A stretch of DNA of 64,000 nt from positions 217,094,843 through 217,158,842 of the forward strand of contig NC_090989.1 of NCBI RefSeq assembly GCF_041146395.1, written 5' to 3'. Made by a program: the position numbers and the translations under genes. Positions 51,666-64,000 of the stretch are shown here, piece after piece. Below the pieces are notes generated by a model. That model saw only the letters and a list, made by a program, of their open reading frames with translations, had not been told where the DNA came from and did not search any database. The DNA is from Eulemur rufifrons. Lineage: Eukaryota > Chordata > Mammalia > Primates > Lemuridae. Positions within the stretch are counted from its first letter, which is position 1. Each line of letters begins with the position of its first letter.

Positions 51666-51909
51666 CTGATTTCTAGGCATGAAGGATAAATATGGTCATA
51701 GTCATTTACATCTTCTTGGGAGCCAAAAAATATGCTTCTACCTTTTCTGCCTCACTTGCTACGATTTGATATTTATACTGAATGCTGTTTTATATAAATT
51801 AATCAGTCCAACAAATATAATGTGTCACATCCACTGAAATGATAATGTCCATTTGAAAGAATATTTAACACAATTTGCAATTTAGACATCAAATCAATGA
51901 AGATAGTAA

Positions 51910-52130
51910 GGATCGCTCATGTATTATTTGCCAGGTAGTTTCACCTAGGTTCTCATATTTAATTGTATTTGATCTCTCTAATAATCTAGCACTACATGTA
52001 CTTTTAACCTTGCTTTATAGGTAAGGAAACTGAGATTCTTACGGGTTAAGTGACTTTGCCAAGGTAATACTGCCATTTTACTCTGAAACAACCTAAAGCC
52101 AGATCTCCTGACACAAAGTCCTGGAGTTTC
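51910..52130 (-). mobile_element. MIR SINE relic
   Basis: ttgctttataggtaaggaaa, ctgagattcttacgggttaa and gtgactttgccaaggtaata are clear antisense MIR blocks. Confidence 0.8.
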
Positions 52131-55100
52131 CACAACAATTAATGCACAATATATTTAAGAGGAACATGCATACATCCTTAGGCACACACACAGTGATCAA
52201 TGCCAGAACAAAGTACCAGTCATTTGAGATCCTTTCCTGAGACAAATACTCAGAAGTTACACCTTTGAAGCTAGTTGGAGCACTGTCCACAGGTGGTTTT
52301 TAACAGGATGCCATGATTATTAGGTTTCCTAAGTGATAAACTAAAAAAAAAACCAAACCATTCAAGAATGATGTCAGCACTAATAAAATTAGTGCTGACT
52401 TGAGCACCCCTCCTTTTCAGTACCAGGACTTTATATCTCTGTGCAAACATAAAACGCAAACAAACAATACCAAGCAAATCAGGCAAATCAATTGCCTAAT
52501 GAACTTTCAAAAGACACAAGATTTCATGCAATGAAAGAAAATAATATTTGAGAACAGCTTCAATCACACTAAAAGCCGTGTCGCAAGAGGATTCAAGAGT
52601 GTGAGATAGGTAAAAATGAAAGACAGAAAATCAAGAAGGATGGAAGCATGACAGTGGCTTTAAATGGAAATGATTTGTCAATAAAATGATTCCAAATGGC
52701 CCTTGGAAAAACCGATAAAGATTTTTATAAACTGAGTCTGTTTATGACCCTACTAAAATTCAAATTTCATAATATTACAGAAAAACTACAACTTTAAACA
52801 TGATTCATTTTTGTTTGATGTAAGAATGACTATAGCTACATGCTCTGTTAGGTAATAAACTACATGAATTTTCATACTTTTGGTTTTATTGTTCTAAATA
52901 AAACACCATTTGCAACATTTATTACAAGATTCTAGTCTCAATTTATATAGATTCCTTCTGAATGTTTTCTCCCCCCAACACTCATTTATGCCATTAACGA
53001 GTCCCTCCTGCACTGCCTCTCCAAACCAGGCAGGTTGTGGACTAAGTAAGAGAATAAGGAATTTGCTTCCCTCTCGTGAGAGGGCAGAAATGGTGACAGG
53101 GGCTGAGTCACTGCCATGTCCAAATTGGCTTGCTACCTTGACCTCAAGTGTATATTCTAAGCAAGTCCCTTTCCATATCCTAAATGCCTCTTTCTCAAGT
53201 CACTGGAAGGCACAAGCTGTTTACATCAAAATAGTTATCAAAGTGATATTCCCCCATGAATACAATGTGATAATAGAAAATGTCAGGCCCTGAATTGCAT
53301 GCTCAGCATCAGTAAGAGTTCCCTGGAAGTACTCATGCGGCTTCCTACATCTAGAAATACAGATCGTATTTCCTTGGTTGACACACTACTTGCTCTGGCT
53401 GGGTGTGAGATCACACTTAGAGTCACAGGGGCAGTCCATGGCTGGAGGCCATCATGTCTGGTTTTCTTCAGTAAAGTTACACATTGGGACATGGAGAAAC
53501 TCCCTTTTATCCCCCAAGAGGAAAAGTGTGTTCACGGAATGGTGCTGGGTGATACTTAAGAACTAGTTCCTCCTTGATCTAGTATCTAAACATCAGAAGA
53601 CATAAAAGAAAACATCTTGTCTTAATGCCACTGAAGTTTTATTTGAGCATTTATATTGATTCAACTATCCAGAGTCATAAAACAAAAGAAAACAACTGTA
53701 TTAATGCTTAACTATTTTATGTTAAAGCATTTATTTATAGTAGTCTTCATTCTCCTTCCTATGGAATAGTTTCAGAAAACGTAGCAGTTATGAACAACCA
53801 CCTCAGAAATGAAAAATCCTTATGGCAAATTAATTAACATTCTCTCAGAAGTGAGAATTTTTCTAACTCCCCCTACTCCTCCACACACAGACCCACACAT
53901 TTTATTTTTCCCTCAAATCACAGATTATTGGGACCACCAAATAGTCTCCTTTTAACTTCTAGACCACGTCAGTGCCCACCAAAGGGACAGCAGGTGGAGA
54001 ACCAGGGAGACCATCACAGGCCAGTTAATAGCAATGAGGTAAGGGACTTTGTGAAGGGTGGAAAAGAGATTTAAATTGATTAGCCAGGAGAGACGCTGTT
54101 GGACTTTGCATGTGTCCGATAATCATCTGTCAATAGTTCAGACAATCATAAAACCGTGTCATTTTCAAAGAGAGAAAAGTGAAATGACTTGGCAAACCTT
54201 TTCTTTCCTCTCTGCCACTTTAAAATGGAAGAATTCTGGATCCTTGCTGTTAACCAAATGGCATTTACAGCTCTCAGTTGGCATGGGGTAGCTGAGAATC
54301 TAAAACGAGGAATGCTTATTCCATTTCCATTTCCATGGAAACCAGTCACCAACTGGTAAAAACAAGGTAGATCAAATTTTTTGAATAAGAATGTTGAAAT
54401 AATCACTGTTTCAAAACTTTTCTCTTGCATCAGGGTGGAGAGCACAGCCTAATCTCAGGAACACACAGAGATGTCTGTTTGGATAAACAATCCACCACTG
54501 CCTTATTGTTGCAACTCTTCTTCAGAATCACAATAATTATTGTATTCTCCTGAGTTTTTTTGAAACTTCTATGAAGAATAAATTGCTATAAATCCAATAA
54601 ATAAATTCTATAATAAAATGGGAAAATGTCAAACCCAAGAACTCCTTTCAAAATTTATGATCATGTTCGTCATCTACATCCTCTTAGCAAATGCATGGGA
54701 AAGAAAAGTGGTGATTTCCAGAGAAAGGGCAGAATGTGATCAGTTTTTTGGAAGAGATCTGGAAGGAGTATTCCATTTTTTGAAACTCTACTATGAATAT
54801 CAGACTTTATAAAGACCAATTATTACAAAGCAGAGACAAAGCTCTTAGATCCATTCAGCCTTCCTAAGAGAATCTGAATGCACCTCTGCCCCCACTTAAA
54901 AACAAACAAACAAACAAAAATAGTTATCACTCCTACTGTTTGCATATTTAAAATACAAATATTCTAAACTGGGTAGAAATAATTTCCCCCAAAGAAGTAA
55001 CAGGATGAAAAATGTCAATAATTCATTTAACTTGGAGCTCTGTTCTAGGCTTTCCTGATGACAATACCTCTAAGTTAGCTGTAACACCATGAGTTATTAT

Positions 55101-55712
55101 ATAGAGTTGAACATTTAGAATGCATTATCTATAACGCTCACAGCAAACTGCAAGTAGCAATTTTTTTAACTGTTTTATATACAGGAGATAATTAAGTCTC
55201 CAGTGGCAACAAGAAGTCCAAAGTTATTCCTACAATCTTTGAGCTTATTTCCTCATACCAGACTTTCACAGTTGTCCTACTCAGACACACTTCCCTGTTT
55301 CTACCTTCCAATCCCAATTCAAAAATATCACAACACATTATTTCCCATCTCATTAATTCTAATCTCCAAATGTTAGTGAAAGATAAACCAATGTGGAAAT
55401 GTCTGACCTCAAATACTACTATGACTATGTGCAACTCATTTATGATTCTTATTTCTAATTTTTTAAATCTCAAGTTGCTAAAGTAACAGCTAAATTCTAA
55501 ATCTGAAGTTGTTCCAATGATATCTAATTTGTTTCCTCTTTTCTACTTATGTTAAGAGGCTTAACCTTAATTTTTAACATCAACATCTATATTTGTTAAC
55601 ATTAATAGTTAATAAGAATACAATAATGAGAAAGTTAATAAAGATATAAGAATTAGTCAAAGCACTCTCTTTCATTTTTGAAAAAACTGTCCCTAATTAT
55701 ATTTAGTTAGGT

Positions 55713-55772
55713 TTGTGTGTGTGTGTGTGTGTGTGTGTGCATGATGAGAGAGAGAGAGAGACAGAGAGATAG
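55713..55772 (+). repeat. (TG)n followed by (GA)n microsatellite
   Basis: About 13 TG units run to 55,739, then a GA-rich run follows to about 55,772. Confidence 0.95.
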
Positions 55773-56338
55773 ATTGATTTTGGCTACAATTCAAATATGT
55801 CAAGGAATTATTTCAAAAGTTTTACTAACCAGTAATTATATGTGCATGGCTGGCTCATTTTCACCTTTCCATGCTAAAATTAATCAGGGAAAACATTTTT
55901 TAAAGCTTATACCACTGATTTATCTCCTTCAAGCAAGGCCAGCACATATTCTAGATGTCTTAGCCCAATCCTGTTCTGGCATCAACTGATCTGACAGATC
56001 CATCCTGCTAGAATATAGTCTCCAGAATCTCTAAACAGTCATGTGGTGATGGCAAAAGGGTGGCAGGATTGAGAATGGACACAGCATTTAGTAATAATTT
56101 ACCAAGATTGGGATTTTCTCACTGGTAGACCCGCTTCATGGACAACGAGGGACCGGCTGTGCAGTGATCAGGCAGTGGCACTGCCACCTGGGACTTCAGC
56201 CCAGAAAGCTGAGTTGCAGTTATCAAGAGGAAAAAGGTAAACATCTAAATATGCTTTTACGATTATACATGCTCATAGTGCCATTTGAAAGGTGTCTCCT
56301 GACAGCAGGAGATAAGAATATAAAGTAAGCCACTGAAA

Positions 56339-56886
<548 letters not shown>

Positions 56887-58818
56887 AAATTACATACATT
56901 CTAAAATCGCTGCAGAAAAATAGAATAGGGTATTGCTGTTTGTCTCCTTCTGAAAAAGGATATTCCTCAGAAGCAAGTTTAAGTTAAGCCCCTAAGAAAT
57001 AGTTTATAAGGGACCCTTCTTAGCACCCCAAGGTAAGTATGGTAATACAAGCATGAGTAAAAAAGCAGGGTAAAGCAGTATGTCAGATGAGTGGGTCAGG
57101 TACTAACCACTATGTATGGGTTTGCCTCTTCGAGGTGTTCACCTCAGGTGGAAACAAAGAAATGAAAGGGACCTTATGAAGTGCCTTTCACAGCTCAGAC
57201 CTCATTGAAATTGCCAGAAATGAAAACCTTGGGTCCTTCATACCAGAGTAAAGAGGTATCCCATAGAAAAAGAGAACCAAGCCCCCAGTGGAGGGGCCAG
57301 CCTTTAGGCGATATTAAGTAACTATTTAAGGAAAGGGGAAAATGAGTATGTTGATATTTTTTGATAATCTTTCTTTGATTATTTGTTCTGTCTATTGGAT
57401 AGAAAGACAACTTCTTGGTGAGGATTTCTCTGGGCTATTGCCTCTTCTGTTGATCTGTATTTGTATTTGTCATCCTAAACCTTGTTCGGTGCTGTGTATA
57501 ATTTCTGAATTTACAGAAGCTGGTATCTCAGATCACCTACACAGTGCAACTAATAGCTCCGCACTCAGAGATCCTGTGTCTCTTTCTAGCCTAGCCCTGT
57601 ATCTGACATTGTGTGCAAGGTGATAGTCCATTTCACCTTATCACTCCTCGCTGTTGTAGTGGTTGCCTATGACTTTTTTCTGCCTGGTAATCTGCTGTTG
57701 TAAATACACTGCCAAAGCTTTGTAATGGCATACAGAAGTATAAACCTTTCATCTAAAACATCACCCCCATTTCAGCAGGAAGTAGCTCCATGACTCCATC
57801 ATCCCGCTCCCATAGATACGGAAGGGAAATATTGAGAGTGGGGAATACGTAACTGAGGGAAAGGTCTGGAAAAAACAAAACAAAACAAACAAACAAAAAG
57901 GCAAAAATATTTCCTATCTTTTTAAAACATCCTTCACTCCTTTTTGAGAACTAAAATCTGCATCCCTGCCTCAGGCCAGTGGTTGGGAGGGGCAGGGCAA
58001 GTCTTTTGCTATTTGTATTTGTGCTAAAGGAAATGGCCCAGCCAGACCTGGTGAAGGGAGGTCCTGGGCGGAGGTCATGAGATTGTCTTCAGCAGAGATA
58101 GGATGATCAGAATCGTCAACTGTAGCTGAACAGTAATTGCCTGAAGCTGAGAACCCATCCTTTAAAAGCTGCGTATTTCTGCTTATTATTAGGAGGATGA
58201 CATTTCAGACAGGAGTCTCCATCCTCCTCCTTTGCTGGCAAAATAATAAAAATTCTTTTTCCTTCTCCTCAGAAAAAAAAAAAAGTTCATTTCAAACTTA
58301 TTTCTGCCACCGGTTTAGATTCTTCACCCATAAAACATGAATATTTTGCATTTTGTGATCTCTCTTCTTTCCCTTGTTTGCTGAAAAATTGAAAAGGGGG
58401 CAATGGTCCTGCCACAGAGAAGAGATGTAGCAATATTCAGCATCCAAGTAGGTTAAATTAGGATAATCATAATGCACTTTGTGATAGCACTGTATATTTT
58501 AGAATCTCCAAGTGTGGTAGGATAACAATATAACCATTTATTGAGTGTTTACTATTTATCAGTCTTCAGCATGAACAAAGCATACTATTTTCAGACAACT
58601 GTAAGAAAAATTAGTTAAAACTAGAGTGTAATATAGGAAGGATTAAGTGGTATGGCTAAAAAGACAGTGAATATAATGAAAATTCTTTGCATACACCTAA
58701 AGAGTTTAGACTTGGTCATAAGGGGTTTCAAGATAGAGGAAAAGCACATTCAGATTTGGGTTTTAGATAAAGCAGAAACTCTAGCGACAATAAGAAATTT
58801 CTGGCTTTTTGTCTTTAC

Positions 58819-58833
58819 AAAAAAAAAAAAAAA
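58819..58833 (+). repeat. Poly(A) run
   Basis: A 15-base A run in otherwise unassigned intron sequence. No retroelement body was recognised. Confidence 0.8.
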
Positions 58834-59751
58834 AGCAAAATGGCTAAATGAGAAGATGCCTTTCACTCCAAAGCTTAGAAGGAGCTCACTAATAACAAGG
58901 CATTCTCAGTCATTAAGGACATTGTCTCAATAATGATTGTTCCCTTTGATCAGCCATTGTCCAAGACTTGGGTCAAATGCTACCACCTCCAGAAGTCTCT
59001 CAATTTAACTCCTCTAAACCCTCTTCCTATGGTTTCTAGCACTGGTTTACAATTGTTTGTTTTATTTTGTATAAAAGAACTTTTTATAGCAAATATAATT
59101 CTAAGAAGAATTCCATCATATAAAAAAGATTTAAAATAAACTTAGAAGGGAAGTGGTTTGGTTGAGGAAGAAGGAGTTGTACCCACTTACACAGCCTCCG
59201 GAGCTACAGGTGAACAGCCTGTGAGATTCATTAATCAACTCTAGGGTTCCACGAAACTCTTTTGGAAAACCAGTGGTCTCCAGATCACATCCTACTTAAT
59301 GGTTTGTTTTAATTTCTCTGAATTAGTTAAGTGATGGATCAAAGTTAAATTTCTACGTACTGTAAATATATCACTAGTTGATTTTCAAAGCATCACCAAA
59401 ACACAGTGCTATGTCCCTATGTCTTTTCTGAATGAAATAATATGCCACAAATAAGCAGTAAATTCTCACAAATTAACTACAATTGTTTCCGTGAATTAAC
59501 ATCGTCTGTTGCTTATAAACAGTGTATTCAGAAAAAAGCAGCTAGTATCCTGCTCCAGATTCGAGTGTATTATGTGATACAAGGATCATGAGTTTGGAAG
59601 CCAGATTCACTTTCATAAACTATGTGAACCTGCCTCCAATTTTACTTTATTCCTCTGAAAAGAGAGGGCACTGACAATGACATTCAATTCCCAGGTTCTT
59701 TGCTATAACTGAATTAGTTAAGCAGAAAAGTAGTTTATTAAAAGAATATTG

Positions 59752-60082
59752 GGGCAGGGCGCGGTGGCTCACGCCTGTAATCCTAGCAGTCTGGGAGGCC
59801 GAGGCAGGTGGATCGCTCGAGGTCAGGAGTTTGAGACCAGCCTGAGCAAGAGCGAGACCCTGTCTCTACTAAAAAATAGAAAGAAATGATCTGGACAGCT
59901 AAAAATATATAGAAAAAATTAGCCAGGCATGGTGGAACCTGCCTGTAGTCCCAGCTGCTCGGGAGGGTGAGGCAGGAGGATAGCTCGAGCACAGGAGTTT
60001 GAGGTTGCTGTGAGCTAGGCTGACGCTATGGCATTCTAGCCTGGGCAACAGAGCGAGACTCTGTCTCAAAAAAAAAAAAAAA
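59752..60082 (+). mobile_element. Strepsirrhine-type Alu SINE (full dimer)
   Basis: It starts gggcagggcgcggtggctca and ends in gcgagactctgtctc plus an A tail, followed by a (GA)n run to about 60,100. The right arm has gtgagctaggctgacgctat and the linker has aaaaatatatagaaaaaatt, both typical of lemur and loris Alus. agaatat occurs on each side (about 59,744 and 60,098) and fits a target-site duplication. Confidence 0.92.
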
Positions 60083-61640
60083 GAGAGAGAGAGAGAGAGA
60101 ATATGGGTAGCTTAGAATTGTTGGGAGCACTGATTAACCAAGATGGGAGCTAAGGATCAAGAAAAACACATGGCTGATCTACAAGGAAAGACCTGTTAAG
60201 AGAAAGGGAGAGAAAGAACACTCCCCCGTTGAGTCAGAGCTTGCCTGGCCTCTGATGCTTTAATGGCAGGTGCTGCTGATTTTTACAATCTAGATCACAT
60301 GGCCTGTGTCCTGGACTCTGGCAAGGGAGGCTGAGGAAGTGAGCAGTGTCTGGCATTTTCAGCCCCCACACTGGACAGCAGCCTTTGCTCTCCACCGACA
60401 CTCATGAGATGGAAAATTCCTTATACATAAAAATGAATTCAAATACTAGGAAACCAAAACAATAATCTGTTCTACCTATCTGACAGGAATTTTTCCAAAT
60501 TATATGAGAATATATATAAACTACTTTGTGAACTGTAAAGTTCTAGATAAATTATTATTCTTAATAGGTGGCATCTCCTTGTTTGAGAAGGTGAGATCCC
60601 AGATGGCTTGGAAGGACTAATGCCATTCAATGGAAACTGAGAGTTGCTCTTTTTTTCTCATTCTCTCATGGAAAACACATACTGACCCGCTGAACTCTAT
60701 TTAGACTTTGCTGAGTTTATAGCCCAAGGCAAAAACAGCCAAGGTATCTTCTGGGGGCCAGTTATTCTTTGCTCTCCCACTCACATCGTATGGCAAGCTT
60801 CTCAAAGCTATAGAGCTGCTCACAGGCAAACCAAGTAAGCAGCTCATGCATATTGAGTTTTTAAAAATTATTATAACGACATAACAACTTTCAAGTACAA
60901 ACATGTAGTGTTTGCCCATGTATCAGCACAGGCACGCTTCTACAGTGCATTGCTCAACACATTCCCCTAGTCTATAAAAGAATTATTCAATTTTATTAAA
61001 CCACTTATCTAACAGTTACTTGGGCCTCCCTCCCCTATACACATTTTCCGGCTTCTTTCCAAATATATGTCTTGGAAGTCAATAAGTGTATACTATTCAT
61101 ATAGATTTCGGAAACTTATAAATCTTTTAAGAAAAACATTATGTGAATTTGAAATATGGGTACCATCCTTAAAAAAGTACTTTCTTAACATACCATCTCC
61201 CTAACCAAAGATAAGGAAGAAAACATGACATAATAGATATGAGGAAGTTATGGGTATTGTGTTTCAACTAGGATGAATTAAACATGAGTCAGAATCCCTT
61301 ATAATTGAAATAAGTTTTACAGTGGGGATTCTAACAGAAGCTCATAAACACAATGAAAAACTGGATGAAAATAAATGGAATTAACCGATGTAAAAACAGC
61401 ACCTCCGAATATAAAATATGAAAGAAAAAATATAAATATAATTTGCAATGGCTTACCTGAATACTTTCTTCATATTTGCATTTGAGCAACAAAGATTTCA
61501 ACAAATACGAACACACCTACAAACGCATCAGTGAAATTGGTATTGTTTCTATACGTCCACATTGTGGAATGTGGTTCCACAATGCCACTAGCATTTCTAC
61601 CTGCAGAGGGCTGAGCAACTTAATACAAAATCAATCTATG

Positions 61641-61941
61641 GGGCCAGGCATTCACGCCTGTTATCCAGCAATTTGGGAGGCCGAGGTGGGAGGATTGCTT
61701 GAGGCCAAGAGTTCAAAACCAGCCTGGGAAACACAGTGAGCTTCATCTTTACAAACAAGAAGAAAAAATATCCAGGTACAGTGGTGCATGCCTGTAGTCC
61801 CAGGTTCTTGGGAATCTGAGGTGGGAAGATCACTGGAACCCAGGGGTTTGAGGCTGCAGTGACATCTGATTGTGCCACTGTACTTCAGCCTGGGTGACAG
61901 AGACTCTGTCTCAAAATAAAAAAAAATTAAAAAAAAAAAAA
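61641..61941 (+). mobile_element. Older AluJ-like SINE
   Basis: This diverged dimeric Alu has gcctgtagtcccagg and ctgcagtgacatctgattgt in the right arm, without the strepsirrhine linker. It ends in an interrupted A tail. It resembles the AluJ class shared by all primates. Mutations are spread along its length. Confidence 0.85.
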
Positions 61942-64000
61942 TCAGCCTAAGGAAGAATTAAGCCACAGTTGCTGTGGCATCTCTGTAATGGGAAAAACTA
62001 CAGTCACAATGACAGGGCCCCCTATTGGGCCATGAATGTTATGCTTCAACATGTGGATGATAAGGCAAAGGCATGGTGGTTAGCGGAGCTCCATCTGAGT
62101 TTGTTCCTCACTTTGAGCACCTCTTTTGCCTCTTTTTGAATTAACCTGCAACAAAGTCAAGTGTCTTAATTCTTTGATCTCTTCAATTCAAACTCCAGTT
62201 CCCCTCAGATGCTCCACTGTCCAGTCACCCCCCATTACTCCGTATGTGATACAAGAGACAGGTGAGAAAGAGATAGAAAACAATAAAAAGGTGTTTTAGT
62301 TTCAAATATAGGGTCAAATATTTCCCACTCCTTTGCAAAGCATCAAAAGGACTTTTCCAGTCCTTTAGAAAGAAAAATAATAATAAAATAAATTTTATGA
62401 AAGAGTCTGACATCCAATAAAATTAACAACACAGGTCACAAAACTGCTGACCAACATGAATTCGAATCAGATCACCTAGTGTAAACTACAATGAACTGGT
62501 GCCAAGACTGAGGCAATTGCTAGAGACAAATGTGTGCTTCCTTCTCCGCAGGACGACAACATAATACGAGAGCCTATGGGAAGATCAGGGTATCAGGATG
62601 GTGGAAAAGGAAAGGGATATGAGACAACCTGATATAGGGGGGGCTAGCGGGTTGGAGAGAAAATAAGAGTCTATAATTGGAAATTGGGACAGGCATGGGA
62701 GGGGATGTGATCCTAAGAGGATGAAATCCAGAAGGCTGGAATGCCAACCAAGAGCAAAAAGGTCATACAAAATTTTTAGCCGTCAGCTAATCGTAGCCCA
62801 GGATGTTACCACAAGGTATTGCATCTGCAGTTCATGCAAATTCAAATGCATTTACAAGCATATGTAAATTATATGCAGATGGTGTGTGGATATCTAAAAA
62901 TAGGAAGAAGAGGTAAACTCTTCTAATAAAGGTCACTCTTTTCTAAAATTCATGAGATGGCAGCTTACGATGAGAGCGGAGAAAGAGGGACTTCAGGAGA
63001 ATCTGCAGGAAACTCACAAGTAGTCTATTGCTCTTCTCAATTCCTTATAACCATTCTAGGCATTTTATAGGCAAGAGAATTTGCCACAATTTCCCAAAGT
63101 AGGACTCATCCTCAACATCCTATCCCTTTATTAAAGTGAGGGAAGGTTTTCGATTCCCACAGGTTGTTCTTGGGCTCAGTCTTTCTCTCCTACAAAGAAT
63201 CTTTCTTTCACAGCCCACATTTCCAGAGCACTCACAAAGGTTGTCACTTAAGTGCAAAAACACTGGAAAAGTGTCTCTTACTTTATATGATTAAAACTTC
63301 GAAGAGCCCATATCTCCAAAGAGAGAAATGTGAAAACTAACCACCTGCCCTCTGAGAATCAGACTAAAACTTTACCTTTTACTTATTATCACCATTAATA
63401 ATAATATTAATAACATCCATACCTGTGGCACTTTAGTTTCCAAAAACTCTTTGTTACATTATGACCAGCTGGTACTACTCCTTCACATTTAATTTAAAAA
63501 AACCAAAAAATCCTAGTAGAATGGTTTGAAAACAGAGAGATTTAAGCTCCAGCTTCCCCATGACAATTTCCAATCAGCCCAAACCTGAAGCCTCCCTTTC
63601 CTATATTTTGTTTGTCTGTTTCACTATGAAGCTTTCCCAGTCCTATGTCTGCTTGTCTTTGAGTCTCTGCAAGTGATGGTAGCTGATTCCCTGCTATATA
63701 CAGCAAGCTCTGAATAAATAGTTTCTGGTCTCATTTGGGTGGCTTTCATTTATTTCCACAGAACAAATACCATTGCGGAGTCAGGTTTATATAATCAGTT
63801 ACTGTAATAAATAATCCTTGTTACTTGTTCAAAGTCAAAATCTTTGCAGAGCAAGCCGCTCTCTCTGGAGAAACAGGGCCCTGAGGGCTGGCACTTGGTA
63901 GAACCAGGCTACTACGTATTCACTGAACACACTGCTGTAAAATTCTGGTGATCACAGTTCTCTGATGATAGTAAACTTACTGAAGGCTGTGTTCAACACG

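Noticed and set aside
52910..53293. 127-codon plus-strand open frame
   Set aside because: No domain, no signal of retroposition and no partner exon. Judged a chance frame.

Overview
This window is a piece of primate nuclear DNA. It lies inside one large gene on the minus strand, PCSK5, which encodes proprotein convertase subtilisin/kexin type 5 (PC5/PC6). Four short exons at 38,204-38,116, 34,707-34,535, 15,325-15,113 and 4,421-4,321 are read from high to low coordinate. They join in frame (phases 1, 0, 0, with phase 2 leaving the window) and encode a continuous stretch of the S8 subtilisin-like catalytic domain. The stretch holds the catalytic histidine, the oxyanion-hole asparagine and the nucleophilic serine. 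The other three triad-era exons, prodomain, P domain and cysteine-rich tail are outside the window, so only about 192 of the roughly 900 or more residues are here. Taking the histidine as His214, as in human PCSK5, the exon lengths alone put the asparagine at 315 and the serine at 388, the known positions.

The organism is most likely a strepsirrhine primate (lemur or loris group). The two full-length young SINEs, at 24,817-25,163 (minus) and 59,752-60,082 (plus), are Alu dimers with the strepsirrhine-type right arm and the extra T/A-rich linker between the monomers. Older Alu monomers and dimers shared by all primates are also present. I saw no galago-type tRNA-derived composite Alu, which is weak evidence for a lemur.

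Layout, low to high coordinate: intron 3' of the last exon (1-4,320); exon with Ser388; a 10.7 kb intron with MIRs, an old L1 end, a TIR DNA element and a (TA)n(CA)n microsatellite; exon with Asn315; a 19.2 kb intron with an MLT1 LTR, the first strepsirrhine Alu and L2/MIR relics; exon with the SWGPDDDG motif; a 3.4 kb intron with a poly-A-tailed retrosequence; exon with His214; and at least 25.8 kb of the upstream intron. That last intron carries an L1 3' end, an inverted Alu hairpin, a pogo/Tigger-type DNA element, a long pyrimidine tract, an ERV-integrase-like relic and three more Alus.

No RNA genes, CRISPR arrays, operons or bacterial-type systems were seen. Apart from the PCSK5 exons, the open frames are short and fit chance or transposon relics. 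I did not find an undescribed biological system. The most worthwhile oddities are the inverted Alu pair, the unidentified retrosequence at 36.7-37.0 kb and the chimeric pseudogene-like frame at 56.3-56.9 kb.
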